A DNA stretch of 64,000 nt from Rhodobacteraceae bacterium UBA1943 (GCA_002336845.1 DDEX01000108.1:11821-75820), one strand, 5' to 3'; counted from the first letter of the stretch, positions 52,213-61,920 are shown. Translations and numbers: made by a program. Notes: generated by a model from the letters alone, not told the origin.

Positions 52213-53568
52213 ATGGGTGCTGCGATGGGATTTGCCCGAGTGTTGTCTGGTCAGGGGCTGTTTTCGCGTGCGATGCGCGGCTCGATGGTGACGGCGGGGG
52301 CCTATGCGGTGTCGCAGGGGTTGCGGCTGGCCTCCAACCTGGTTCTGGCACGGCTGCTGTATCCTGAGGCATTCGGGATCATGGCCCTGGTCTCGGTCGC
52401 GCTGGTCGGGCTGGCGATGTTCTCCGATCTTGGGCTTGGCCCGGCGATCTCGCAAAGTCCCCGGGGCGATGACCCCGATTTCCTGAATACTGCCTGGACC
52501 CTGAATGCCCTGCGCGGGCTGGTTCTGTGGTTGATGACCTGCGCGCTGGCCTGGCCGATGGCGCGGCTTTATCAGGCGCCGGATCTTGCCTGGCTGCTGC
52601 CCGCCGCCGGGATCACGCTGCTGATCAGCGGCTTCAACCCGACACGGATCGACACGGCGAACCGTCATTTGCTGCTGGGCCGGGTCACCGCGCTGGACCT
52701 GACCTCGCAGGTGATCGGGACGACGGCGATGATCGGGCTATCGCTATGGCTGCGATCGGTCTGGGCGCTGGTGCTGGGGGCCATCATCGGGTCGCTGGCC
52801 AAGCTGGTGCTGAACTCGATTTTCTTGCCAGGGCAGGTTAACCGCCCGCAATGGGAGCCGGTGGCCGCGCGCAGCCTGATCCACTTTGGCAAATGGATCT
52901 TTCTGTCCACGGCCTGTGGCTTTCTGCTCTCGCAGGGCGACAAGGCTATTTTCGGCGCGTGGCTGACCCTGCCAGAGCTGGGGGTCTATAACATTGGCTG
53001 GTTCCTGGCTTCTTTTCCGGTGCTGCTGGCAGGGTCGGTGATCAGCCGGATCATGATACCGCTTTATCGCGACTTCCCCCCTGCGGCGAGTGTCGCGAAC
53101 TTTCGGCGGATGCGCCGCCTGCGCTTTGCCGCCTCTGGCCTGACGATCGGGCTGCTTGCGGTGCTGGGCCTGGTCGGCGTACCGCTGGTCCATCTGCTTT
53201 ACGATCAGCGGTATGCCGGCTCGGGGGCAATCATCGTGGCCATGGCCTGCGTGCAGATGCCCGGTGTCATCGGTATGACCTACGACCAATCGGCTCTGGC
53301 GGCCGGAGATTCGCGTAACTACTTTCTGGTCATCGCGCTTAAGGCCGTGATCCAGACGCTTTCCTTTCTGGTCGGCATGTCGATGGGCGGGCTGTTCGGT
53401 GCGCTTGCCGCCCAAGGGGTGGCACTATGTGTGATGCACCTGCCGATCATTTGGCTGGCCCGCCGCCACCAGGCCTGGGATGGGTTGCACGATCTGGTAT
53501 TCTTCGCTTTGGCAGCACTGCTTTGCGCAGCGGTGCTTTGGCTCAATAAGGGTGTCCTGCCCCTGTAG
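52213..53568 (+). CDS. Polysaccharide flippase (Wzx-like)
   Basis: This 451-residue membrane protein has about 12-14 helices and the start GSMVTAGAYAVSQGLRLASN, with FGIMALVSVALVGLAMFSDL after it. These are typical of MOP-superfamily polysaccharide exporters (Polysacc_synt_3). It would flip lipid-linked repeat units to the periplasm for the polymerase at 59.4 kb. The gene is separated from the divergent GT4 gene by 135 bases. Confidence 0.88.
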   Translation: MGAAMGFARVLSGQGLFSRAMRGSMVTAGAYAVSQGLRLASNLVLARLLYPEAFGIMALVSVALVGLAMFSDLGLGPAISQSPRGDDPDFLNTAWTLNALRGLVLWLMTCALAWPMARLYQAPDLAWLLPAAGITLLISGFNPTRIDTANRHLLLGRVTALDLTSQVIGTTAMIGLSLWLRSVWALVLGAIIGSLAKLVLNSIFLPGQVNRPQWEPVAARSLIHFGKWIFLSTACGFLLSQGDKAIFGAWLTLPELGVYNIGWFLASFPVLLAGSVISRIMIPLYRDFPPAASVANFRRMRRLRFAASGLTIGLLAVLGLVGVPLVHLLYDQRYAGSGAIIVAMACVQMPGVIGMTYDQSALAAGDSRNYFLVIALKAVIQTLSFLVGMSMGGLFGALAAQGVALCVMHLPIIWLARRHQAWDGLHDLVFFALAALLCAAVLWLNKGVLPL

Positions 53569-53819
53569 GGCGTGTGGCACGTTGTGGTCTTTCCAGAAAC
53601 GGTGAAAACGGGCGATTTGTGGGGCGCAAGTCGCCCGGAGCCTGTGGCTGTGGCGCAAGAAGCATCACATGGCGGCGAATCAGCACATTTCTTGAACATA
53701 ATTCACAAAGGGCGGGCACAATTCACGGTTGTGGTGCGGCTAAATGAGGCAAGAAATGGGCGAACGATAGGCGCAAATGTGAAGTTAACGAGGTCGCCCT
53801 GGGCCGCTCTGATCTCGCT

Positions 53820-53834
53820 AATTCGCCTCGAATT
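53820..53834. promoter_or_regulatory. Perfect palindrome in the 426-base gap before the initiating transferase
   Basis: AATTCG-CCT-CGAATT is a perfect 6-base inverted repeat with a 3-base centre. It lies 161 bases before the transferase start, in a stretch (53569-53994) that is more AT-rich than its neighbours and contains no gene. It may be a regulator site. Confidence 0.4.
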
Positions 53835-53933
53835 GAGGTAAAATGCCGAAGTGGGGGCGTTCTGCCAGAGTGCCAAAGATGATGTGGATTGCAATTTTCC
53901 CGTCCGGGTGGTCGGGACGCGTGAAAGGTTTAT

Positions 53934-53953
53934 GGCCCAAAGTACTTGGCCAA
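53934..53953. promoter_or_regulatory. 20-base dyad before the initiating transferase
   Basis: TGGCC and GGCCA flank the perfect palindrome AAGTACTT, with two extra bases (CA) on the left side. It ends 41 bases before the start codon, where a -35/-10 region or an operator would be expected. Confidence 0.4.
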
Positions 53954-53994
53954 AGACAATTGATCCCCTGTTTACTGTTTCGTGGTGAGTGACA

Positions 53995-54690
53995 ATGACG
54001 GCTACATTTCCTGAGTTTGGTACTTCTGGCGCGTCCTCGGTCGCGGTCAGGCCAGCTACCGCCCTCCGCATGACGGGGCGTTCTGGCCTTTATCGCAACG
54101 CCGTCAAGCGCATGCTTGACGTGACGGCGGTCGCCGTGGCGGTGCCACTGGTTGTGCCGGTCGTGCTTGCCGTGGCCGTTGTGGTGTCACGCGATGGCGG
54201 CAGCCCGTTCTATTCGCAAATGCGGGTCGGCAAGAATGGCAAGCGTTTTCGCATGTGGAAGCTGCGCAGCATGGTTCCTGATGCCGACGAACGCATGGCA
54301 GCCCATCTGGAAGCCGATCCCAAGGCCCGCCAGGAATGGGAGTTGACCCAGAAGCTGCGGAACGATCCGCGGATCACCCGGATTGGCAGGCTGATCCGCA
54401 AGACGTCACTGGATGAGCTGCCGCAGCTTTGGAACGTGCTTAAGGGCGATATGTCGCTGGTCGGCCCTCGTCCGATGATGACCTGCCAAGAGGCGCTGTA
54501 TCCCGGCACGGCCTATTACCTTCTGCGCCCGGGCTGCACCGGCTATTGGCAAACCTCTGCCCGGAACGAGACCACTTTTGAGGCGCGGGCCGAATTCGAT
54601 GCGGCCTATGAGGCAGAACTTTCTTTGTGGACTGACGTCAAGGTGCTGCTCAAGACAGTGGGCGTCATTCTGCGCGGGACGGGTTGCTGA
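53995..54690 (+). CDS. Undecaprenyl-phosphate sugar phosphotransferase (ExoY-like)
   Basis: This 231-residue enzyme starts polysaccharide synthesis by moving a sugar phosphate onto the lipid carrier. It has one membrane-associated helix (residues 40-65) and the family core motifs FYSQMRVGKNGKRFRMWKLR and KTSLDELPQLWNVLKGDMS, then LVGPRP. The short form without extra N-terminal helices matches ExoY/PssA-type enzymes. The ATG at 53995 has GGTGAG upstream; a GTG two codons before is also open. A strong terminator follows. Confidence 0.9.
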   Translation: MTATFPEFGTSGASSVAVRPATALRMTGRSGLYRNAVKRMLDVTAVAVAVPLVVPVVLAVAVVVSRDGGSPFYSQMRVGKNGKRFRMWKLRSMVPDADERMAAHLEADPKARQEWELTQKLRNDPRITRIGRLIRKTSLDELPQLWNVLKGDMSLVGPRPMMTCQEALYPGTAYYLLRPGCTGYWQTSARNETTFEARAEFDAAYEAELSLWTDVKVLLKTVGVILRGTGC

Positions 54691-54721
54691 CAGTATCTTG
54701 GCATTATCTGCCGGCGAAAGA

Positions 54722-54757
54722 AAATCAAAGGCCCGCCACATGGCGGGCCTTTGATTT
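54722..54757. terminator. Bidirectional terminator
   Basis: AAATCAAAGGCCCGCC (54722-54737) pairs perfectly with GGCGGGCCTTTGATTT (54742-54757) around ACAT. A-rich and T-rich edges let it work in both directions. It serves the convergent transferase gene and the chain-length gene. Confidence 0.88.
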
Positions 54758-54781
54758 GGCGAAGACCCCGAGCGCGGCCCG

Positions 54782-56047
54782 TCAGGCGGGCTTTGTCGGA
54801 TCGTCCACAAATTTTGGAAGGCTTTTCAGTGTTTTGCTGGCAACCTTGACCGCCGGGATCATCACCACCGGACGCAGGCCAAGTTGCCGTTCCATCTGGG
54901 CGGCGGTGCGGACCACCGGGCGCGTCAATTCGACAACAAAGGCCAGGGCAAGCCCTGCAACAAGGCTGACCAGGGCCCCGGCGATAACCAGCTTTTTGCG
55001 GCCACCGCCAATCGGGGCCTCTGGTGTGATGGCGCGATCCAGCAGGGTAAATCGCTCGCTTTGCTGACGCTCTGACAGGCGCAGTTCGGTCTCGCTTTCG
55101 GCAAGGCGTCGGGTCGTATCCTTGTACTGGTCCTGCAACTGTCCCAACTGGCGGTCATAGGTGGACAAGACGCGCTCCACCTCTGGCGCGGCGGCCAGAT
55201 TGCGCGACAACTCGCTCCGGCGGGCATTCGACGTATCGATCTGGGCGTTGATCACCTCGATCTTTGCCTCGATTTCTTCCAACTGGCGCCGGTCGGTTTC
55301 GCGCTGAACCTCACGCGCGCGGATCGTGGCGGCCTCGCGCTGGGCGGCAATCAGATCGTCGGACATGCGGCGCAGATCGGCATCAATCGCCGACAACTGC
55401 TCTCGCATCGCCTGCATCTCGGTGGGCAAGGACAGGGCATTCCTGTTCTTGTAGGCAGTGATCTCGTCTTCCAGCTTGCTGATCAGGTTCCACAGCCGAC
55501 CTTCCTCTTCGGTGAAGAAGGCGACATTTTTTTCCGCCCGGTCGCGCGCGCCAGAAGCCGACATATCCAGCACCGATTGGGCCAGATCATTGGCCACGCG
55601 GGCCGCAAGCTCGGGGTTTCCCATCCGCGCCAGGATCAGAATGGCCGACAGGCCCGGCCCTTGGCCAAAGTTCTGGCTGGCCGCGCTGTCGATGCCCTGA
55701 AAGGTGATCGAGTCGCGCAAAACGGCCAGTTTCTGGTCCTGCGACATGCCGGGTGCATCCTGAAACAGCCCGTGTCGGGCGATCACGGCTTGCAGGTTTT
55801 CCCGGGTTGTCAGTCGTTGCTCGATGCTTTGCAGCGTCTGGGCTGCGCTGGACACTGTGGTGCCGTCGGCTTGCGATTGAACGGTCGGGGTTTCGATCTG
55901 GATGGCCGCTGCTGCCTCATAGACGTTCACGGTGGATTTCGCATAGGCAATTGCCGCGAAGATACCGGCGGCGGTTACGACGAGAATGATCCAGAAACGG
56001 CGGCCAAGAAAAGACCAGAGCTCTTGCAACGATTGAATCTGGCCCAT
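54782..56047 (-). CDS. Polysaccharide chain-length determinant / co-polymerase (Wzz-GumC family)
   Basis: This 421-residue inner-membrane protein has one helix near residues 15-35, a long periplasmic coiled-coil region (about residues 150-330), and a second helix near residues 355-375, the plan of Wzz/GumC/ExoP co-polymerases. It lacks the fused kinase domain, which is on the upstream gene. I chose the ATG at 56047, two bases after the previous stop. It would control polymer length with its ATPase partner. Confidence 0.85.
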   Translation of the reverse strand: MGQIQSLQELWSFLGRRFWIILVVTAAGIFAAIAYAKSTVNVYEAAAAIQIETPTVQSQADGTTVSSAAQTLQSIEQRLTTRENLQAVIARHGLFQDAPGMSQDQKLAVLRDSITFQGIDSAASQNFGQGPGLSAILILARMGNPELAARVANDLAQSVLDMSASGARDRAEKNVAFFTEEEGRLWNLISKLEDEITAYKNRNALSLPTEMQAMREQLSAIDADLRRMSDDLIAAQREAATIRAREVQRETDRRQLEEIEAKIEVINAQIDTSNARRSELSRNLAAAPEVERVLSTYDRQLGQLQDQYKDTTRRLAESETELRLSERQQSERFTLLDRAITPEAPIGGGRKKLVIAGALVSLVAGLALAFVVELTRPVVRTAAQMERQLGLRPVVMIPAVKVASKTLKSLPKFVDDPTKPA

Positions 56048-56049
56048 GA

Positions 56050-56985
56050 TCAGCGCCGCCAATAGCCGTATTGCTGTGCCGCAGGTTCTTCGGCCCGGTT
56101 AAGAACCACGCCAAGCAAGGGCAACCGCCCTTCCAGCACGCGCTCGCAGGCGCGGATTTCCTCGGGGCGGGTTTTTGTGCCGTCGGTCACCAAAAGCACG
56201 GCATCGACCTGACCGACCATGGCCAGCACATCGTCGCCGGCCAGAACCGGAGGCAGATCGATCAGCACCACTTCGGGATCAAGCAGGTCGGAAACCGCTG
56301 CCAGCGCCTCGACCGTTTCGGGGCTGTGCAGCATTTCGGCGGCCATCGGCACCGGTGCACCATTGACGCCCAAGGCCAGAGTGCGGCCAAAACGGCGGAA
56401 GATCGCCTCAAGCGGTTGCTCGCCGCACAGGTAATCTGCCAACGGCGGCGCATCGGAAATGCCCAGAATCCCGGCCAGCCGGGGGCGGCGCAGATCAAGG
56501 TCCAGCAACACCGTGCGGCTGTCTGGCCTGCGCGCCAGCGTCAGGGCAAGGTTGGTGGCGACAAACGACTTTCCACACCCGTGAGTTGGAGAGCTGATCG
56601 CAATTCTGCGCCAGCCTTTTTGCGACAGGCCATGAAGCAACCGGCTGCGAAGATGATCGAAAGCGGCGGCGGCAGGGTCGTCTGAAGTCATTGGAAACAA
56701 ACCGTTTCCAAGCAAGTGCCCTGGCGACAGGCGCACCATTGCGAGCGATTCCCATATCTTGACCGGGTTCAGCGCCAGCGATGGCAGCCCGTGGGCAAAG
56801 ATCTCACGGCCGGTTGCGAGGTCATAGGTGACCGTTGGATTGGCGGCGACCGTGCCACGCCGAAACAGCGAAACCCCGGTTGAACGGGGTGTCTCGCCGA
56901 CTGCACCTTGGCCTGATTTCTTTTCAGAAGTTCCCATACTTTCAAGACCTTGTGGCATCGGGGCTGTGACGTTCTGAATATTCAT
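56050..56985 (-). CDS. CpsD/CapB-like ATPase (BY-kinase-type partner of the chain-length protein)
   Basis: This 311-residue cytoplasmic protein has a Walker A (SSPTHGCGKSFVATNLAL, about residue 130), a Walker A-prime (VLLDLDLRRPR) and a Walker B (VVLIDLPPVLAG). Those mark the bacterial tyrosine kinase/ParA-like fold of CpsD, CapB and the ExoP C-terminus. Walker B reads IDLPP rather than the usual IDTPP. The C-terminus has only two tyrosines (QYGYWRR), not a Tyr-rich cluster. It is the first gene of a two-gene unit with the chain-length gene. No gene is visible from 56986 to 57252. Confidence 0.8.
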   Translation of the reverse strand: MNIQNVTAPMPQGLESMGTSEKKSGQGAVGETPRSTGVSLFRRGTVAANPTVTYDLATGREIFAHGLPSLALNPVKIWESLAMVRLSPGHLLGNGLFPMTSDDPAAAAFDHLRSRLLHGLSQKGWRRIAISSPTHGCGKSFVATNLALTLARRPDSRTVLLDLDLRRPRLAGILGISDAPPLADYLCGEQPLEAIFRRFGRTLALGVNGAPVPMAAEMLHSPETVEALAAVSDLLDPEVVLIDLPPVLAGDDVLAMVGQVDAVLLVTDGTKTRPEEIRACERVLEGRLPLLGVVLNRAEEPAAQQYGYWRR

Positions 56986-57252
56986 CGGTCAAGAAAACTC
57001 CCCAAACACACGCCACACACTGGCGCCGAAACAAACCCAGGCCAGGTCCGGTGGCACCCTTTGATCCGTTGATTCATCCATGACGGCGGCAAATGTCGTG
57101 TCAAATGACATCAGCAGCAGTTCAAGAACCCCAGCCAGCAGAGCAAGCCCTAACAGATTTTAATGGTTTTGGCAAAGTGCAGGTGCAGAAAACCGGGCTT
57201 GGCGCGAGGCTTCGGGAACCGTAGGGTCCGCCTGAAAGGAAGGCCGCGCGAC

Positions 57253-58218
57253 ATGCCCGAAAATCCCCGGAGTCCCGTCATCGATGCGGTCGTGATCGGC
57301 CGGAACGAGGGTGCGCGGCTGTTGGCCTGCCTGCAATCTCTGAGAGGACAGGTGCGGCGTCTGGTCTATGTGGACAGCGGCTCGACCGATGGCTCGGTTC
57401 AGGCTGCCCGCGACCTGGGGGCTGAGGTCGTGGCGCTGGTTATGGATAGGCCTTTCACCGCGGCGCGCGCGCGCAATGCCGGGTTGGCCAACCTTGCCGC
57501 CGATCCACCAGACTTTGTGCAACTGCTCGATGGCGATTGCCAGATGCAGCCAGGATGGTTGCCGATGGCACTGGCCGCCTTTGCTGCCCATCCCGCCGCG
57601 GTGGTGGTATGTGGCCGACGGCAAGAGCGGTTTCCGGAAGCCTCGGTCTGGAACCGGCTGGCTGACCGGGAATGGAATACACCGGTAGGTCCGGCGCGGG
57701 CCTGTGGTGGCGATGCGCTGATGCGCTTTGCCGAGGTGTGGGCGGTAGGTGGATATCGCGACGACCTGATTGCCGGGGAAGAGCCGGAGATGTGTTTGCG
57801 CCTGATCCGGCGCGGGGGGCAGGTCTGGCGGATTGATGCGGATATGACGTTGCATGACGCCGCACTGACCCGGATGTCGCAATGGTGGCGCCGCAGCCGC
57901 CGCGCTGGTCATGCCTTTGCCGAGGGGGCCGCCCTTCATGGCTCGGGGCCGGAAGGGCACTGGCGGGGCGAAACCCGGCGCGCTTTGCTATGGGGCTTTG
58001 TCCTGCCCCTGGCCATTTTGGCTGCGGGGCTGGTTCAGCCGACGGGATGGTTGCTGGCCCTGATCTACCCTTTGCAGGTTCTGCGGTTGTCGCGGCGCGA
58101 GGGGCTGACCTGGGCGTTCTGGATGACAGTTGCAAAATTCGCCGAGGCGCAGGGGGTTCTGGGCTACTGGCTTGATCGCCTGCGCGGCAGACGCCGGAGT
58201 CTTATCGAGTACAAGTGA
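57253..58218 (+). CDS. Glycosyltransferase family 2 with C-terminal membrane region
   Basis: This 321-residue enzyme has a GT-A domain: VIGRNEGARLLACLQSLRGQ at the start, YVDSGSTDGSVQAARDLGAE, and the metal-binding QLLDGDCQMQPGW (about residue 90). Two membrane segments follow near residues 240-285. AAGGAAGG lies about 9 bases before the ATG. It ends directly against the convergent TagA-like gene. Confidence 0.87.
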   Translation: MPENPRSPVIDAVVIGRNEGARLLACLQSLRGQVRRLVYVDSGSTDGSVQAARDLGAEVVALVMDRPFTAARARNAGLANLAADPPDFVQLLDGDCQMQPGWLPMALAAFAAHPAAVVVCGRRQERFPEASVWNRLADREWNTPVGPARACGGDALMRFAEVWAVGGYRDDLIAGEEPEMCLRLIRRGGQVWRIDADMTLHDAALTRMSQWWRRSRRAGHAFAEGAALHGSGPEGHWRGETRRALLWGFVLPLAILAAGLVQPTGWLLALIYPLQVLRLSRREGLTWAFWMTVAKFAEAQGVLGYWLDRLRGRRRSLIEYK

Positions 58219-58974
58219 TCAGCCGTTCTGCCGTTGGCGCAACGCCTCTGTCACACGGGCGGGCAAGACGGCGACGCAGGCGGCGTAGCGCGGAAACAGC
58301 CGCTTCGGGTCAGACAGCGCACGCCAAAGCCATTCCAGCGCCAGCCTGCGCACCCAAACCGGCGCGCGGCGCTGCGTGCCCGCAAGAAAATCCAACCCTG
58401 CCCCGATCGAGGCAAAGCCCGTGCTGGGCGCAATACGTCGCCCCAGGGCGGCAAAGCGTTCCTGTTTCGGGGCCCCCAGAGCAATCAGGCACAGCCCGAT
58501 ACCCTGGGCCGCGATTTCCGTCAGGATGCGCACGGCAAGGTCGCCCTCGGGGTCAAATCCCATCGGCGGCGCTTCGCACAGTGCAATCTGGGCGCCGGGC
58601 ACCATCGAACCAAGACAGTCTGCCGCGCGTTGCAGCGCCCCGGCGGTCGCGCCGACCAATGCGATCTTGCGCCCGGTTTCGGCTGCGACCTGTATCAGCG
58701 GAATGACCACATCCGAACCGGGAACCAGAGACACCGGATCGCCTGCCAGATACGACAGCCAGACCACAGGATTGCCATCGGCCACCACCATGTCTTGCGC
58801 GCCGTAAACCTGCCGAAAGCTGGGGTCGCGGTCCAGCTTGACGATATGATCAAGGTTGATCGTCGCCAAGGCAAACCCCTGCCCGGCCAACAGCCGTGCC
58901 CGAACGGCGGCCAGCAAGGCTGTCCGGTCCGGGATATTCACGGTGATCACTGTCTGGCCGAAGCGGAAGTACAT
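58219..58974 (-). CDS. WecG/TagA/CpsF-family glycosyltransferase
   Basis: This 251-residue protein has the family segments ATINLDHIVKLDRDPSFRQV, VADGNPVVWLSY and CLIALGAPKQERFAALGRR. The family moves N-acetylmannosaminuronic acid or N-acetylmannosamine to lipid-linked sugars. It is convergent with and abuts the GT2 gene. The ATG at 58974 is the best family-length start; the upstream ribosome-binding site is weak. Confidence 0.87.
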   Translation of the reverse strand: MYFRFGQTVITVNIPDRTALLAAVRARLLAGQGFALATINLDHIVKLDRDPSFRQVYGAQDMVVADGNPVVWLSYLAGDPVSLVPGSDVVIPLIQVAAETGRKIALVGATAGALQRAADCLGSMVPGAQIALCEAPPMGFDPEGDLAVRILTEIAAQGIGLCLIALGAPKQERFAALGRRIAPSTGFASIGAGLDFLAGTQRRAPVWVRRLALEWLWRALSDPKRLFPRYAACVAVLPARVTEALRQRQNG

Positions 58975-59392
58975 ACCTGGGGTTTCTCGTGACAATTGAC
59001 ACGCGATAGCATGCCTGTAGGCCCAAGCCAAAGCCGTCTGTTCGGTGTTTGGGCAACATTGTGTTGCGGAATTCTGAACCCTGCCTGGCAGGACAAGCCG
59101 CAGACAGGGCGAATCTGGCGATGGCGCAACCCTGGGGATAGGCCGCCGACGGCAACGTCTTGCGATGGCTGCGCAATTGCGCCAAAGCGGCGTGGGCCCG
59201 ATCTGGTTTGGCCTTTGCCCCAGTGTGCGTACCTTATGTCCAGAGGCCGGGCAACGCGCGCCCGAGGCAGGGGCGAATGCCGTATTTTCGGGCGTATCGG
59301 GCCGACACGCCAGAATTCTGCCACATCGGGGTGCTGTGGGCGTCCCGATCCCCGTGCTAAGAGACGGGGCGAGTCTGTCAGGAAAGTGCCTC
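58975..59392. other. Gap between divergent TagA-like and polymerase genes
   Basis: This 418-base stretch has an open frame that joins the polymerase gene, but its translation is Gly-, Ala- and Arg-rich without membrane helices and looks non-coding. A divergent promoter pair is expected. I found no clear palindrome or hairpin. Confidence 0.4.
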
Positions 59393-60787
59393 GTGCCGAA
59401 TGTTTTCGCCTATGTCATGCTTGCGGTCTGGCCTTTGGTCATCGTGGCGATGTTTCGTCATCTGCCCTTGCGCAACGCCTTGGTCTGGGCCGTCGTTTCA
59501 GCCTATCTGATTCTGCCCCCGGTCGCGAAAGTCGATTTGCCGGTCGTGCCCGATCTCGACAAGTATTCGCTGCCCAACCTGACGATTTGCTATGCGCTGT
59601 TGTTTGTGCTGCGCCAGCGGGTGGACTGGCTGCCGGAAAGCCTGATCGGCAAGGGCCTTGTGCTGCTGTACGTCCTGTCGCCCTTCGGAACGATTCTGAC
59701 AAACCCAGACCCAATTCCCTTTGCCATGGGTGCCGTGCCTGGGCTTAAAATCTATGACGCCTTTTCCACCATCGCCTATCAGATATTCTGGATTCTTCCC
59801 TTCGTGTTCGGGCGGCAGTTTCTGGGCGACCCGGCTGGCCTGCGGGTTCTGACCCGCATTCTGGCGATTGCCGGTCTGGCTTATTCGATCCCGATGCTGA
59901 TCGAGATTCGCCTGTCACCGCAGATGAACGTCTGGATCTACGGGTTCTTCCAGCACGATTTCTTCCAGACCATCCGCTATGGTGGCTATCGGCCCGTCGT
60001 GTTTTTGCCGCATGGGCTGTGGGTGGCAGTCTTTACGCTGACCAGCATGATGTGTGCGCTGCTTCTGGTGCGGATCGGCCCGGCTGACCGGCGGCCCAAG
60101 GCGCTGGCCGCGATGCTGTACCTGCTGTTCATGCTGGTCTTGTGCAAAAGCGCAGGTGTCTTGGCCTATGCCGTGGCGCTGTGTCCGCTGATCCTGTTTT
60201 TCCGGCCGCGTTTCCAGATCATGGTTGCCGGAATGCTTGCCGTCATCGTTCTTGTCTATCCGTTGCTGCGCGGCCTGCATCTGGTTCCGCTGGAGCAGAT
60301 TCTGCAGTTCTCGGACAGCCTGTCGCCGGACCGGGCCTATTCGCTGAATTTCCGAATTCAGAACGAAGAATTGCTGCTTCTGCGCGCCGAAGAGCGCCCC
60401 TGGTTCGGCTGGGGTTCCTATGGCCGCAATTTCATGCACGATCCGGTCACTGGCAAGATGATCAACATCGCCGACGGGCAGTGGATCATCACCCTTGGCA
60501 TGTATGGCTGGAGCGGGTTTATCGCCAACTTTGGGCTTTCGGTGCTGCCCCTGCTGCTTTTGATGCGCGAGGCCTGGCTGGGCCGGGCCGAGGACATCAG
60601 CCGCATGGCGGCGGGTTGGGCGCTGATTTTGTCGGCTTCGGTACTGGACATGCTGCCCAATGCCACACAGGTGCCGCTGACATGGCTGATGACCGGTGCC
60701 TTGCTGGGTGAGGCAGAGCGGTTGCGTGCGCTGCGGGCCAGCCGCCAACGGCCGTTGGTTCAGCCGGCCATGAAAACGGTGATCTGA
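59393..60787 (+). CDS. O-antigen ligase/polymerase-like membrane protein (Wzy-like)
   Basis: This 464-residue protein has about 10-12 hydrophobic segments and a longer periplasmic loop with RAEERPWFGWGSYGRNFMHD, which resembles the Wzy_C region of O-antigen ligases and polymerases. It most likely polymerises the flipped repeat units. I chose the GTG at 59393 because AGGAAA is upstream and hydrophobic sequence begins there. The stop overlaps the next glycosyltransferase start (TGATG). Confidence 0.75.
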   Translation: MPNVFAYVMLAVWPLVIVAMFRHLPLRNALVWAVVSAYLILPPVAKVDLPVVPDLDKYSLPNLTICYALLFVLRQRVDWLPESLIGKGLVLLYVLSPFGTILTNPDPIPFAMGAVPGLKIYDAFSTIAYQIFWILPFVFGRQFLGDPAGLRVLTRILAIAGLAYSIPMLIEIRLSPQMNVWIYGFFQHDFFQTIRYGGYRPVVFLPHGLWVAVFTLTSMMCALLLVRIGPADRRPKALAAMLYLLFMLVLCKSAGVLAYAVALCPLILFFRPRFQIMVAGMLAVIVLVYPLLRGLHLVPLEQILQFSDSLSPDRAYSLNFRIQNEELLLLRAEERPWFGWGSYGRNFMHDPVTGKMINIADGQWIITLGMYGWSGFIANFGLSVLPLLLLMREAWLGRAEDISRMAAGWALILSASVLDMLPNATQVPLTWLMTGALLGEAERLRALRASRQRPLVQPAMKTVI

Positions 60788-61791
60788 TGAGCTTACGGGT
60801 CGATATCGGGGTTTTCGCGCATAATGAGGCGGCGGGCATCGCGGCGATGGTGCAGGCGCTGATGCAGCAGGATGCGGAGGATATGGATTTTCGCATCCTG
60901 ATTCTGGCCAACGGTTGCCGGGATGAAACCGCCGCATTGGCCCGGGCGGCTGCGGCGGGATCGCCGTGGATCGAGGTGGCTGACCTTGCCGTCCCCGGCA
61001 AGTCACGCACCTGGAACAGCTTTGTTCATGATCTGGCGCGTCCGGACGCCGATATCCTGATCTTCGCCGATGCCGACATTGTTTTTCCGGCATCCGATTG
61101 TCTGGCCCGTCTGGCCCGGGGACTGGCCGCCAAGCCCGCGCTTTGGGCGCTGAACAGCCAGCCGGTCAAGGATATCGCCGTCAACCCCGTCGGGCTTAGC
61201 CCGCTTGACCGGATGATTGCCGCAGCCGGGGGCGGGCTGGACGATTGGAAAAGTGCCATCTGCGGCCAGTTATATGCCATGCCAGCCGCTGCGGCGCGGC
61301 GCTTTCAACTGCCCATCGGATTGCCGGTCGAAGACGGTTTCCTGCGCGCCATGGTCCTGACCGATGCGCTGACCGGCCCCGAGGATTTCAGCCGGATCGA
61401 TGGGCTGCAAGGCCTGTTTCACATCTATGCCAGCGAACGCAGCATCGGCGCGTTGCTGCGCCATCAGGTCAGGATTGTCATCGGTTCCGCCATCAACGCC
61501 GCCCTTTTCGCCCAATTGCGCGATCTGCCCGCCGACCAGCGGCACCTCCAGCTTCAGGCGGCTGCGGCTGATTCGGCTTGGGTCGGGGGGGTAATCCGCC
61601 AGCGCCTGCCATCCTGGCGCTTTGGCTATGTGCCCTGGCACTTTCTGACCAAGCGCCTGGCGCGTGGCTTTGCTGCTCCGCGCAACGCAAAGCGCCTTCC
61701 GGTTGTGGTTGCGGGGTTCGTATTCGACGCAATTGTTTACATCTGGGCGCAGATTCGGATGGCCAAAGGCGAGGGTGCGGGATTCTGGTAG
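60787..61791 (+). CDS. Glycosyltransferase family 2
   Basis: This 334-residue enzyme starts with VDIGVFAHNEAAGIAAMVQA and carries the metal-binding DILIFADADIVFPASD (about residue 85) and a conserved PVEDGFLRAM (about residue 185), as in GT-A enzymes. Unlike the GT2 gene at 57.3 kb, it has no strong membrane pair, only a hydrophobic C-terminus. It is coupled to the polymerase gene by a one-base overlap. Confidence 0.85.
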   Translation: MSLRVDIGVFAHNEAAGIAAMVQALMQQDAEDMDFRILILANGCRDETAALARAAAAGSPWIEVADLAVPGKSRTWNSFVHDLARPDADILIFADADIVFPASDCLARLARGLAAKPALWALNSQPVKDIAVNPVGLSPLDRMIAAAGGGLDDWKSAICGQLYAMPAAAARRFQLPIGLPVEDGFLRAMVLTDALTGPEDFSRIDGLQGLFHIYASERSIGALLRHQVRIVIGSAINAALFAQLRDLPADQRHLQLQAAAADSAWVGGVIRQRLPSWRFGYVPWHFLTKRLARGFAAPRNAKRLPVVVAGFVFDAIVYIWAQIRMAKGEGAGFW

Positions 61792-61920
61792 CGTTTGTGC
61801 CGCCATGGCCTTTGCTGACAGGCAAAAAGAATGGCAAACGCCGGGTATTGTTATCGTGCCGTGCAATATCCCTTTACGGGTGGCCGCAGGGTATGTTCCG
61901 GCGGGAAACTGCGTTAGATT

